Source: Mahella australiensis 50-1 BON
GTDB taxonomy: Bacteria > Bacillota > Clostridia > Mahellales > Mahellaceae
Assembly: GCF_000213255.1 (NCBI RefSeq)
Contig: NC_015520.1
Span: 888,001 to 952,000 of the forward strand
DNA length: 64,000 nucleotides
Direction of reading: 5' to 3'
The notes under the pieces were generated by a model. That model saw only the letters and a list, made by a program, of their open reading frames with translations. It had not been told where the DNA came from and did no database searches. Shown here piece by piece: positions 46,535-54,562 of this stretch (position 1 is the stretch's first letter; every line of letters begins with the position of its first letter). A program made the position numbers and the translations under genes.

Positions 46535-47360
46535 TCCTTTTGCGCCTATAAAAGGCACTGTAGTGGATATAAAGCAAGAGACAAAGACCGATAACAATGA
46601 CATAAAAACATTAAAAGTAATACTTGAAGATGAGGACTTCAACTATAAGCCGGGGCAATTTGCCGAGGTATCGGTATTCGGCGTTGGAGAAGCGCCTTTT
46701 TGCCTTGCGTCGTCGCCTACGCAGCGAGGTTATGTGGAATTCAGCATAAAGCGTGCGGGTTCGGTCACACAAGCCATACACAGTCTGAAAGAGGGGGATA
46801 CTATAGGAGTGCGCGGTCCTTTCGGCAATTACTTTCCTGTAGAGGCCATGGAAGACAAAAAGCTGTTGTTTGTTGCAGGTGGCATAGGATTGGCACCGCT
46901 GCGCTCGTTGATAAACTATGTGACAGATGAAAGCCATCGCTCGCGATTCGGCCACATAATGATTTTCAGTGCCGCACGCAGCACTGCGGATATGACATTT
47001 ACGTGGGAATACGACCGTTGGAAACAGATAAGGGACCTAGATGTGAAATTTACCATAGACCGTCCAGAGACCGGTTGGGACGGTATGGTAGGATTTCCTC
47101 ATGTCCTGTTGCCCGATATGGGCATTTCGTCGGACAATACCGTAGCCGTTACGTGCGGCCCGCCAATAATGATAAAATCGGTATCCAAAGCTTTGATGGA
47201 CATGGGCTTTGCGCCGGATAGTATCATAACCACGCTGGAAATGCGCATGACATGCGGTCTCGGCAAATGCGGACGCTGCAACATCGGCCACCGCTATGTT
47301 TGCGTCGACGGCCCTGTGTTCACAATGACTCAGTTGAATGAGATGCCGGACGAGTATTAA
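46524..47360 (+). CDS. FlxA-like FAD/NAD(P)H oxidoreductase (sulfhydrogenase gamma/AsrB family)
   Basis: A ferredoxin-NADP reductase-like protein of about 278 residues that would bring NAD(P)H electrons to the complex. The FAD-binding barrel has YKPGQFAEVSV near residue 43. The nucleotide site is FVAGGIGLAPLRSLI near 117. The C-terminal [2Fe-2S] motif is CGLGKCGRCNIGHRYVCVDGPVF near 243-265, as in AsrB/PyrK/FlxA proteins. An upstream ATG at 46503 is in frame, but AGAGGTGG fits the GTG at 46524. Last gene of the cluster. Confidence 0.88.
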   Translation: MLNNPFAPIKGTVVDIKQETKTDNNDIKTLKVILEDEDFNYKPGQFAEVSVFGVGEAPFCLASSPTQRGYVEFSIKRAGSVTQAIHSLKEGDTIGVRGPFGNYFPVEAMEDKKLLFVAGGIGLAPLRSLINYVTDESHRSRFGHIMIFSAARSTADMTFTWEYDRWKQIRDLDVKFTIDRPETGWDGMVGFPHVLLPDMGISSDNTVAVTCGPPIMIKSVSKALMDMGFAPDSIITTLEMRMTCGLGKCGRCNIGHRYVCVDGPVFTMTQLNEMPDEY

Positions 47361-47374
47361 GTTGATATATTAGA

Positions 47375-47457
47375 TGTGGATATTGTTAAAAGTTTGTCCA
47401 AAGCAGCGATTATTAGCATTTTGGTCTGTGGATAACTTTGTGCATAATGTGGATTAC
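47375..47457. promoter_or_regulatory. Cluster of four DnaA-box matches
   Basis: Within 83 bases four 9-mers match the reverse complement of TTATNCACA. TGTGGATAA (47428-47436) and TGTGCATAA (47440-47448) are exact. TGTGGATTA (47449-47457) and TGTGGATAT (47375-47383) each have one mismatch. The last three are packed head to tail in 30 bases, all in the same orientation. The site lies between the Flx-like gene and the cysteine-desulfurase-family gene, with no dnaA or dnaN in the window. Confidence 0.65.
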
Positions 47458-47458
47458 T

Positions 47459-47482
47459 TAAAGTTACAGTTAAAGTTAAACA
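47459..47482. repeat. Four tandem TTAAAG-type hexamers
   Basis: TTAAAG, TTACAG, TTAAAG and TTAAAC follow one another without gap, starting two bases after the last DnaA-box match and about 57 bases before the next start codon. Perfect six-base periodicity in a short AT-rich leader suggests protein-binding half-sites or an unwinding-prone element rather than chance alone. Confidence 0.55.
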
Positions 47483-47538
47483 TATCTTCTACTGCATGAG
47501 CATAGATATGATTATAACTTAAAAGAATGGTGAATACT

Positions 47539-48684
47539 TTGATATATCTTGATAATGCTGCTACATCTTATCCTAAGCCGGAATATGTATATGAAGCCGT
47601 GCTCAAATGCATGAAGGAATATGGAGCCAACCCGGGTCGCTCAGGCCATAGGATGGCCATTGAGGCAGGCAAAAAGGTATATAGGTGCCGCGAATTATTA
47701 GCCGAGCTATTCAATATACCTGATCCTATGGATATAGTATTCACATATAACGCTACTGATGCAATAAACCTTGCTGTAAAGGGGTTTATCCGAAGCGGCG
47801 ATCACATAATAACCACATCGATGGAACACAACGCCGTCGCCAGACCGCTTACCACGTTAAAAACCCAAGGAGTGGATGTAAGTTTTGTTCCTTGCGGCAG
47901 CGACGGCACATTAAATGCGGAGGATATAGAAGGCTATATCCGCCCTAATACGCGCCTTATAGCGATGACGCATGCATCGAACGTTACGGGTACGATCCTG
48001 CCAATAAATGAGGTTGGGGAGGTAGCTCATGAGCATGGAATAACATTTCTGGTTGATGCCGCTCAAACGGCGGGCACGTGTGATATAGATGCGGCCGAAA
48101 TGAATATCGATATGCTGGCATTCCCGGGGCATAAGGGCCTCTTAGGTCCACAAGGAACCGGCGGATTGTATATAAAAAAGGGAGTAGAATTGCAACCCTT
48201 GAAACAAGGAGGTACCGGAAGCAATTCTGAAAGCCTTATACAACCGGATCTTATGCCGGATAAGTTTGAGAGTGGAACGCTTAACACGCCGGGTATAGCC
48301 GGTCTGGCCGCTGGTGTCGAATATATCTTGGACAAAGGCGTCAACGCCATACATGCACACGAGATTGGTCTTATAAAGCAAATGCTAGAAGAACTGCGCT
48401 CTCTAAATGGTGTATCCATATACGGTCCTTCAGACGCCAAAGGCAGGGTGGGCATAATATCGCTCAATATAGATGGTATCACCGATGGCGAATTGAGCAA
48501 TGTGTTGGATCAAAGCTATGATATAGCCACTCGGGCCGGTTTACATTGTGCTCCGCTGGCGCATACGACCATCGGCACTATAGATAAAGGTGCGGTGCGG
48601 TTCAGCGTAAGCTATTTTAATACGAGAGATGATATAGATGCGGCTGTGTCCGCGCTTAAAGATATCGTACACATAAAGGCTTAG
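47539..48684 (+). CDS. Cysteine desulfurase family protein (class V aminotransferase)
   Basis: A PLP enzyme of the SufS/CsdB-like class that takes sulfur from cysteine. About 381 residues: IYLDNAATSYPKPE at the start, EHNAVARPL (near residue 100), the PLP Lys in FPGHKGLLGPQGTGG (near 200), and the catalytic Cys in RAGLHCAPLAH (near 336). The short type belongs to the family annotated as TIGR01977. The start is uncertain: ATG 47527 or TTG 47539; the latter gives the conserved N-terminus and has GGTGA upstream. No scaffold or suf genes adjoin. Confidence 0.88.
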   Translation: MIYLDNAATSYPKPEYVYEAVLKCMKEYGANPGRSGHRMAIEAGKKVYRCRELLAELFNIPDPMDIVFTYNATDAINLAVKGFIRSGDHIITTSMEHNAVARPLTTLKTQGVDVSFVPCGSDGTLNAEDIEGYIRPNTRLIAMTHASNVTGTILPINEVGEVAHEHGITFLVDAAQTAGTCDIDAAEMNIDMLAFPGHKGLLGPQGTGGLYIKKGVELQPLKQGGTGSNSESLIQPDLMPDKFESGTLNTPGIAGLAAGVEYILDKGVNAIHAHEIGLIKQMLEELRSLNGVSIYGPSDAKGRVGIISLNIDGITDGELSNVLDQSYDIATRAGLHCAPLAHTTIGTIDKGAVRFSVSYFNTRDDIDAAVSALKDIVHIKA

Positions 48685-48723
48685 CGTATATCCTATTCCC
48701 AAACATGCATTTCAAATAAACTA

Positions 48724-48757
48724 TTGACTTTTGACCAAATTGGTGATAAGTTATACT
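48724..48757 (+). promoter_or_regulatory. Promoter with operator-like dyad upstream of the ROK gene
   Basis: Possible -35 hexamers are TTGACT (48724-48729) and TTGACC (48731-48736); TATACT (48752-48757) is the -10, at 15-bp spacing from the second. ACCAA (48734-48738) and TTGGT (48740-48744) form a dyad around one base, overlapping the -35 and spacer. Such a position would suit autorepression by the ROK regulator encoded just downstream. Confidence 0.5.
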
Positions 48758-48778
48758 ACAGAATATGGAGTGATTCTA

Positions 48779-50035
48779 GTGCAGAAACCCGTTGATGTTT
48801 TTGGTTTAATGAGAGATACTATGAAAATTAAGGTGTACGAGATCATAAGAAAGCACGGACCGATCACGCGGGCAGAGATTAAAGATATAACCGGAATGAA
48901 ATTAACTACATTGTCGCGCATATTGGACGAATTGTCTGATAGAGGGCTCATAATGCAGACCGGTTTCGATGCGTCGGGCGGAGGCCGGAGGCCAGTGCTT
49001 TTTGCCATAGTGCCATCGTTCGCTTACGCTGTGGGTATAGATATATCGCGTACCTATACTAAGGCAGTGCTGTTTGATATGGCATTTAAGGCGGTTGATG
49101 GCTGTACTATGGATATGAACGAAGACTGTACGCCTCAAAATGTTGTCGAACGCTTGGTATCTTGGCTAAACAAAACGACGGTGGATAAAAGAAAAATCTT
49201 GGGTATAGGCATCGGGACGGTCGGCCCTATAACGTCGGATGGTATTATAAAACACCCGCGTGACTTTCCAGCTTACGGATGGGATATGGTTCCGATAAAA
49301 CAGATGATGGAAACATATACTGGATTGCCCGTTATGGTGGCTAATGGTGCCGATTGCGCTGTCATGGGTGAATATTCATGCGGTAAAGCGGTAAAGCGCT
49401 CCGGTGTAATAGCGTATATAATAATAGGCATAGGCATACGCTGCGGGATTATGGTGAACGGCGCTGTCGTGACCGGGCTCAACGAGGAAGAAGATGCTTT
49501 TGGGCATATGATAGTGGATATAGACGGTAAGCTGTGCGGTTGTGGCAATTACGGCTGCCTTGAAACATACTGCTCGATGCCGGCTATTTTGATGTCCTAT
49601 GCATCGCATATAAAGAAATACCAGTCCAATAATGATTTGCCGCTATCGCATTTGGTTTTTCGAGATTTTTGTACAGCTTTGGAGAAAGGCGATGAAATAG
49701 CTATGCGCGTAGCTGACGAGGCCGCTGTATACCTTTCGGCCGGTTTGGCAAATTTTGCTCGTTTATTAAACCCGCAGCTTGTAATGCTCGGTGGACCGCT
49801 TATAAACGATTGCCATCGAATATATGACGCTGCCGTCGAAATGACCTATAAAAGATTGTGTGGGGAGGGCGGTGCTAAAACCCATATTTTCGATAAGGGC
49901 TTGTTGTCCAACGAAGCCGTATGCACGGGTGCTGCTGCTATGATAATAAATATAACGATCCATCGTTCCGGAACCAATGCAATACGGGAATCACGTGACA
50001 ATACAAACGAGTTGTCATGGATAAAATTAAGTTGA
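48779..50035 (+). CDS. ROK-family transcriptional regulator (XylR/NagC-like)
   Basis: The 418-residue protein has an N-terminal winged helix (VYEIIRKHGPITRAEIKDITGMKLTTLSRIL, about residues 18-48) and a ROK sugar-binding/kinase-like domain. The ROK part shows GIGIGTVGPIT near residue 142, a DGD-like GADCAVMGEY near 190, and a zinc site CGCGNYGCLETYCS near 256. Such proteins repress sugar-use genes and respond to a sugar ligand, not identifiable here. GTG 48779, behind GGAG, is preferred over an in-frame TTG at 48731, which lies inside the promoter. Confidence 0.88.
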   Translation: MQKPVDVFGLMRDTMKIKVYEIIRKHGPITRAEIKDITGMKLTTLSRILDELSDRGLIMQTGFDASGGGRRPVLFAIVPSFAYAVGIDISRTYTKAVLFDMAFKAVDGCTMDMNEDCTPQNVVERLVSWLNKTTVDKRKILGIGIGTVGPITSDGIIKHPRDFPAYGWDMVPIKQMMETYTGLPVMVANGADCAVMGEYSCGKAVKRSGVIAYIIIGIGIRCGIMVNGAVVTGLNEEEDAFGHMIVDIDGKLCGCGNYGCLETYCSMPAILMSYASHIKKYQSNNDLPLSHLVFRDFCTALEKGDEIAMRVADEAAVYLSAGLANFARLLNPQLVMLGGPLINDCHRIYDAAVEMTYKRLCGEGGAKTHIFDKGLLSNEAVCTGAAAMIINITIHRSGTNAIRESRDNTNELSWIKLS

Positions 50036-50057
50036 TAGAAATGGAAAGGACATTATA

Positions 50058-50666
50058 ATGAGCGATAAAACACGATCCGTAGATTTTAAGATGCTTTGGA
50101 CACTTTTTATAACGTTTTTTAAGATAGGTGCATTTACATTTGGTGGCGGTTATGCCATGATACCTCTAATAGAGAGGGAAATGGTGGGGGGCAAAGGATG
50201 GATAAATCAGGAGGATATAGTCGATATATTGGCAGTATCACAATCGTTGCCCGGTGCCATAGCCATAAATTCCGCTACTTTTATAGGCTATAAGATAGCA
50301 GGTATGGCGGGTGCGATATCAGCGGCATTAGGCGTTATACTGCCGTCGGTAATAGTGATCACAATTATCGCATCTATTTTTGTGGCTTTTAAGGAGAATA
50401 TGATCGTCCAAAAGGTATTTGCCGGTATAAGGTCTGCCGTAGTGGCGTTGATAGCAGTAGCAGCATGGAATATAGGCAAAAGCTCTATTAAAGATGCTAT
50501 CGGTCTTATTATAGCTGCTGGTGCCTTTATAGCTTCGGCTATATTCGATATACATGCTATATACATAATATTAGTCGGCATAATGCTTGGGCTTATTATA
50601 CAGGGTATAAATGACCGAAGGACCATTCAACAAACTTATAAGAACGATCGTGCAGGAAAGGAATAA
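50058..50666 (+). CDS. chrA: Chromate transporter half, CHR domain (first)
   Basis: The 202-residue membrane protein is a single CHR domain. Signature: FFKIGAFTFGGGYAMIPLIEREMV near residue 15 and ILAVSQSLPGAIAINSATFIGYKIAG near 57; about five to six membrane helices follow. Two short CHR proteins encoded in tandem form the split ChrA1-ChrA2 type common in Firmicutes. The substrate is annotated as chromate by family; the physiological anion is uncertain. AAAGGA lies upstream. Confidence 0.9.
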   Translation: MSDKTRSVDFKMLWTLFITFFKIGAFTFGGGYAMIPLIEREMVGGKGWINQEDIVDILAVSQSLPGAIAINSATFIGYKIAGMAGAISAALGVILPSVIVITIIASIFVAFKENMIVQKVFAGIRSAVVALIAVAAWNIGKSSIKDAIGLIIAAGAFIASAIFDIHAIYIILVGIMLGLIIQGINDRRTIQQTYKNDRAGKE

Positions 50667-50672
50667 CATAAG

Positions 50673-51260
50673 ATGGATATTACGACGATTATTCAATTGA
50701 TCGCGACATTTTTTAAGATAGGTTTATTCAGCTTTGGCGGTGGTTATGCTATGATACCCCTCATGGCAAAGGAGATAGAGGGACATGCATGGCTGACGGC
50801 GCAGGAATTTGCCGATATAATAGCTATAGCGGAAATGACGCCTGGCCCGATTGCCGTAAATTCGGCAACATTTACCGGTTATCAGACTGTAGGCATAATA
50901 GGTGGTTTGGCGGCTACTTTCGGCGTAGCTTTGCCATCGTTCATTATAGCTACTATCGTATCTCACTTTTTTATACAATTTCAGTATCATCCGTTAGTTC
51001 AAAATGCGTTTTATGGTATACGCCCGGTTGTAACAGGCCTTATAGCAGCTGCTGCTGTAGCCATTGCTCAGACGTCGATATTTACAGGCGCTCTTACGCC
51101 GCAACTGTTTATCGGTATATTTGCACATCCATTACAATATATAGATGTTAAAAGCCTGATCATATTTGTGGGTTCGCTTGCCGCGCTCATTTGGTGGAAG
51201 AAACTGCATCCTATATTGCTTCTAGCTATAGCCGGCTTGGTAGGGGCTATCATATTTTAG
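50673..51260 (+). CDS. chrA: Chromate transporter half, CHR domain (second)
   Basis: The 195-residue partner of the preceding CHR protein. FFKIGLFSFGGGYAMIPLMAKEIE is near residue 16 and IIAIAEMTPGPIAVNSATFTGYQ near 48, then hydrophobic helices to the C-terminus. It begins 6 bases after the first half, so the two are made together and probably form a heterodimer. Confidence 0.9.
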   Translation: MDITTIIQLIATFFKIGLFSFGGGYAMIPLMAKEIEGHAWLTAQEFADIIAIAEMTPGPIAVNSATFTGYQTVGIIGGLAATFGVALPSFIIATIVSHFFIQFQYHPLVQNAFYGIRPVVTGLIAAAAVAIAQTSIFTGALTPQLFIGIFAHPLQYIDVKSLIIFVGSLAALIWWKKLHPILLLAIAGLVGAIIF

Positions 51261-51365
51261 TGCGATGATACAGGATCTAATATGTTGGTTTGAAAGTGCT
51301 TGAAAAAATGAGGGTGGTGATATAAAATTAAGCAGTAATAATTGATAAGGATGAGGATATTATTT

Positions 51366-51452
51366 ATGAGAGATGAGTGTAGTGTAGTTTTTATATCGAA
51401 ACAATATTTGGGAAGAAATATAAACCGAGCATTTTGTAAAATATACTGGTGA
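51366..51452 (+). CDS. Possible small protein of 28 residues
   Basis: An ATG at 51366 with GGATGAGGA about 10 bases upstream opens a frame of 28 codons ending at 51452, just 18 bases before the sensor-kinase start. The peptide has two Cys and a mix of basic and aromatic residues. It lies in the 210-base gap after the chromate genes, where I see no other gene. It may be only chance; no homologue is recognised. Confidence 0.25.
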   Translation: MRDECSVVFISKQYLGRNINRAFCKIYW

Positions 51453-51470
51453 CAACAAAGGGGTATTGCT

Positions 51471-52325
51471 GTGAAAATAAAGACGCCGAAATTTAGAGGT
51501 GTCGTTCTAACTGCTTTTATAGTTATATTGAGCATGGCCTTTATCGTGCTCGGCTTTTTCACTTTCAAAAATAGCGATAATGCTTTCGGCGGTATATTTA
51601 TAGCTCTAACAGTGGCTATTTTGACTATAAGTGTTACCTTATCATGCTATATAATATGGAAGCTGGTTAAAGATGCAAATGACGCGGATAATTATAAAGC
51701 CCAAGTAAATGACTACGAACGGATCATAATCGAATTGCGTGCTCAGCGCCACGATTTTCAAAATCATTTATTGGTCATATCCACATTGCTTCAAATGGGG
51801 GCTTATGATAATGCTATGCAATATATGAACAATATGTTGGGCGATGTAAGCAGTTTGTTCAGCATAGGAACATTAAAAAAACCGGAAATAGCAGCAGTAC
51901 TTATTAGTAAAACAGATGAAGCCCATAAAAAAGGCATAGATGTAGAATTGGACATCACGGCCTCGTTGGAGGACGTTGAAGCTAGTGTAGTAGACATTGT
52001 CAGGATATTATCAAATTTGATGGATAATGCTATTTATGCACTATCACAGCAACCATCACCATATAAAAAGCTTTTCATATCTATAAAAGAAAATGAGCTA
52101 TATGCTATATTTACAGTTATAAACAATGTCCCTGTTATCCCGTCGGATATTGGAGAAAGAATATGGCAAAAGGGTTTTACAACAAAAGGCCATGACGGCG
52201 AAGGCTTAGGCTTGTATGTGGTAAAAAAATTGGTACATAAAAATAGAGGTCGAATATTGTTCAACAGCGATGAGCAAAGTGGTACAGTGTTTCAAATAAT
52301 GTTGCCGCTTTCTCAAAATATATAG
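51471..52325 (+). CDS. GHKL sensor histidine kinase (SpoOB/CitA-like core), orphan
   Basis: The 284-residue protein has two N-terminal membrane helices (about 10-30 and 40-63) with almost no external loop. A SPOB-like dimerisation helix follows with the likely phospho-His in RAQRHDFQNHLLVISTLLQMG (near residue 95). The HATPase domain has ILSNLMDNAIYAL near 182 and GLGLYVVKKLVHKNRG near 246. No response regulator of the LytTR/NarL class adjoins. The next gene is an OmpR-type regulator that has its own kinase. GTG start behind AAAGGGG. Confidence 0.85.
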   Translation: MKIKTPKFRGVVLTAFIVILSMAFIVLGFFTFKNSDNAFGGIFIALTVAILTISVTLSCYIIWKLVKDANDADNYKAQVNDYERIIIELRAQRHDFQNHLLVISTLLQMGAYDNAMQYMNNMLGDVSSLFSIGTLKKPEIAAVLISKTDEAHKKGIDVELDITASLEDVEASVVDIVRILSNLMDNAIYALSQQPSPYKKLFISIKENELYAIFTVINNVPVIPSDIGERIWQKGFTTKGHDGEGLGLYVVKKLVHKNRGRILFNSDEQSGTVFQIMLPLSQNI

Positions 52326-52342
52326 ATTATCGTTATTAAATG

Positions 52343-52364
52343 ATGTATAATACAGTATATACAT
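52343..52364 (+). promoter_or_regulatory. -10 element with overlapping dyad before the response regulator
   Basis: TATAAT at 52346-52351 overlaps the inverted repeat ATGTATA (52343-52349) and TATACAT (52358-52364). It is about 35 bases upstream of the response regulator start. A good -35 is not visible. A dyad on a promoter could mark autoregulation. Confidence 0.4.
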
Positions 52365-52385
52365 TATATGAAGGTGGTTAATATC

Positions 52386-53075
52386 TTGGCCAAAAAGATA
52401 CTTATAATAGATGATGAACGCATTATGGTCAAAGGATTGAAATTTAGCTTAGAGCAGGACGGATACGAGACCGATGCGGCTTATGATGGTGAAGAAGGCT
52501 TGAATAAGGCATTAAACGAGCATTATGATCTCATAATATTGGATATAATGTTACCTAAAATAAACGGGTTGGAAGTTTGCAGACAAGTGAGGGAGCAATC
52601 ATCTGTTCCTATTATTATGCTGACGGCTAAAGGCGATGACATGGATAAAATACTCGGACTGGAATATGGTGCTGATGATTATTTAGCCAAGCCATTTAAT
52701 ATACTGGAATTGAAGGCCAGAGTAAAAGCTATATTTCGAAGGCTTGATTTAGCAAGTCCTAAGAAAAATGATAAGTATTTGAAAATAAAAAATTTAACTA
52801 TAAATTTTGAGAACAGGACAGTATTGGTGGATGGCCGAGATGCTAATTTGACTGCGAAAGAATTTGATTTACTTGAGGTATTGGTTAATGGGAGGGGTAA
52901 GATTTTCAGCAGGGAGCAATTACTGGAAACTGTGTGGAAATATGATTATTTGGGTGATCTTAGAACGGTAGACGTGCATATAAGACGCTTGAGGGAGAAA
53001 TTGGAGAAAAATCCGAGTCAGCCCGAGCTTATTTTTACCAAATGGGGAGTGGGCTATTATTTTGCTCAGGAATAA
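52386..53075 (+). CDS. OmpR/PhoB-family response regulator
   Basis: The 229-residue protein has a receiver domain (acidic DDE near residue 10, phospho-Asp in ILDIMLPKING near 53, LTAKGDD, and Lys in LAKPFNI near 104). A winged-helix DNA-binding domain follows, with RTVDVHIRRLREKLE near the C-terminus. GAAGGTGG places the start at TTG 52386 rather than ATG 52368. It overlaps the kinase gene by 14 bases. MtrA/PhoP/WalR-like in type; no target genes can be inferred except its own operon. Confidence 0.92.
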   Translation: MAKKILIIDDERIMVKGLKFSLEQDGYETDAAYDGEEGLNKALNEHYDLIILDIMLPKINGLEVCRQVREQSSVPIIMLTAKGDDMDKILGLEYGADDYLAKPFNILELKARVKAIFRRLDLASPKKNDKYLKIKNLTINFENRTVLVDGRDANLTAKEFDLLEVLVNGRGKIFSREQLLETVWKYDYLGDLRTVDVHIRRLREKLEKNPSQPELIFTKWGVGYYFAQE

Positions 53076-54483
53076 ACATGTACATCCGATAAGTTTGCGA
53101 TGGCAGATCTCAGTTTCATATTTTGTTATAATAGCGATCTCGTTTACGATGCTCAATATGGCAGTGATAAATATTTTGGAGCAAAATTATATTTCGTCTA
53201 GGAAGACCACCTTAGTAAAGCAGGCTAATATAATATCGGTTGTATCTGCACGCTATCTACAAGATGCCAATCCGTATATCAACAATGTAATATCGGATTT
53301 CAGCGATAGCTTGAATGCGAGGATACTCATACTGAATCACAGGGGTACGGTAGTAGTGGATTCATTCAATGATATAAATATTCTTAACCGTACGTTGAAC
53401 CATCAAGAGGTTTTGGCAGCTCTAAAAGGAGAGAGCGTTAGCCAACAATATTATTTGCCTGAGGGACAATGGGTTATGTATTCTACAGCCCCTATAACTG
53501 CCAATGGCGATATCATAGGAGTGGTGTTCATATCCTCTTCCCTTAAAGATATATATGATTCAATCTCACAGGTACGGGATAGATTGTTGGTCTATTCTGT
53601 ATTCTTGGCAGTAGCTATCGCGTTGTTCAGCTATTTTATATCGGGTTTTGTAACCAAACCTATAAAAGATATAACCGATGTTATACGAGAAATGGGACGC
53701 GGTCATCTACGCCAAAAAGTGGAGGTAAGCGGAAGCAAGGAGATTATAGAGCTGGGTAATGCTTTCAATGCCATGAGTCAGCGTGTTGAGAGCTTGGACA
53801 AGGCCCGATCGGAATTTGTAGCCAATGCTTCACATGAATTAAAGACACCTTTAAGCTCAATAAAAGTGTTGGCACAGTCTCTTGTTCAGGATCCAAATGC
53901 TGATATAAAAGTATACAAGGAGTTCATGTACGATATAGATTCAGAGATAGACAGGATGAACAATGTTATAAACGATTTGCTTACATTGGTTCAGTTGGAC
54001 AAGGATAAACCCGATATAACATATACCGATGTAGATTTGGAAAGACTGATAAATGAAGTTTTGAAAGTATTGAGGCCGCTAGCTGCTGCTAAGAATATAA
54101 AATTGAACTATAGATGTGAAGAGGGCGTGAGCATTAGGGGAGATGCACCTAAATTAAAGCAGATGTTGATAAATATAATAGATAATGCGTTAAAATATAC
54201 TCCGGAGGGCGGTAAAGTGGATGTATGTTTACGCAAGAAAGATGGAGAGGCATTGATCGAAGTAGTGGATAACGGCATGGGTATACCGAGAGCAGATCTT
54301 CCCTATATATTTGATCGTTTCTATAGGGTGGATAAAGCCAGATCCAGAGCGACGGGCGGTACAGGTCTTGGTTTGTCAATAGCACAAAAAATTGCTTATT
54401 TGCATAAAGGTACTATCAATGTCGAGAGTAGCGAAGGGGAAGGCACGCGTTTCTCTATAAAATTGCCCTTAAATATGGGATAA
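53062..54483 (+). CDS. Sensor histidine kinase with HAMP domain (PhoR/WalK/MtrB-like)
   Basis: The 473-residue kinase has a membrane helix near residues 14-36, an external sensor domain (about 37-170), a second helix near 175-200 and HAMP (about 200-250). The phospho-His is in FVANASHELKTPLSSIKV (near 266). The ATPase domain has IIDNALKYTPEGG near 370, VVDNGMGIPRADLPYIFDRFYRVD near 400, and GTGLGLSIAQKI near 432. TTG start inside the regulator gene. Two GerMN lipoproteins follow, which may modulate its sensor domain. Confidence 0.93.
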   Translation: MLRNKHVHPISLRWQISVSYFVIIAISFTMLNMAVINILEQNYISSRKTTLVKQANIISVVSARYLQDANPYINNVISDFSDSLNARILILNHRGTVVVDSFNDINILNRTLNHQEVLAALKGESVSQQYYLPEGQWVMYSTAPITANGDIIGVVFISSSLKDIYDSISQVRDRLLVYSVFLAVAIALFSYFISGFVTKPIKDITDVIREMGRGHLRQKVEVSGSKEIIELGNAFNAMSQRVESLDKARSEFVANASHELKTPLSSIKVLAQSLVQDPNADIKVYKEFMYDIDSEIDRMNNVINDLLTLVQLDKDKPDITYTDVDLERLINEVLKVLRPLAAAKNIKLNYRCEEGVSIRGDAPKLKQMLINIIDNALKYTPEGGKVDVCLRKKDGEALIEVVDNGMGIPRADLPYIFDRFYRVDKARSRATGGTGLGLSIAQKIAYLHKGTINVESSEGEGTRFSIKLPLNMG

Positions 54484-54562
54484 ACTTAATAAAAACGTTA
54501 GAAATGCTTAAAACATTCGTAAAAAACTAGGTGTATAATGAGTGCGGAAGGAGTGAATAGAG

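Noticed and set aside
47361-47526. Calling the DnaA-box cluster a chromosomal or plasmid origin
   Set aside because: No dnaA, dnaN, repA or parAB lies in the window and the surroundings are metabolic genes, so only a DnaA-binding cluster is claimed. A Rex-type site was also considered from TTGTTAA at 47383, but the second half-site is missing.
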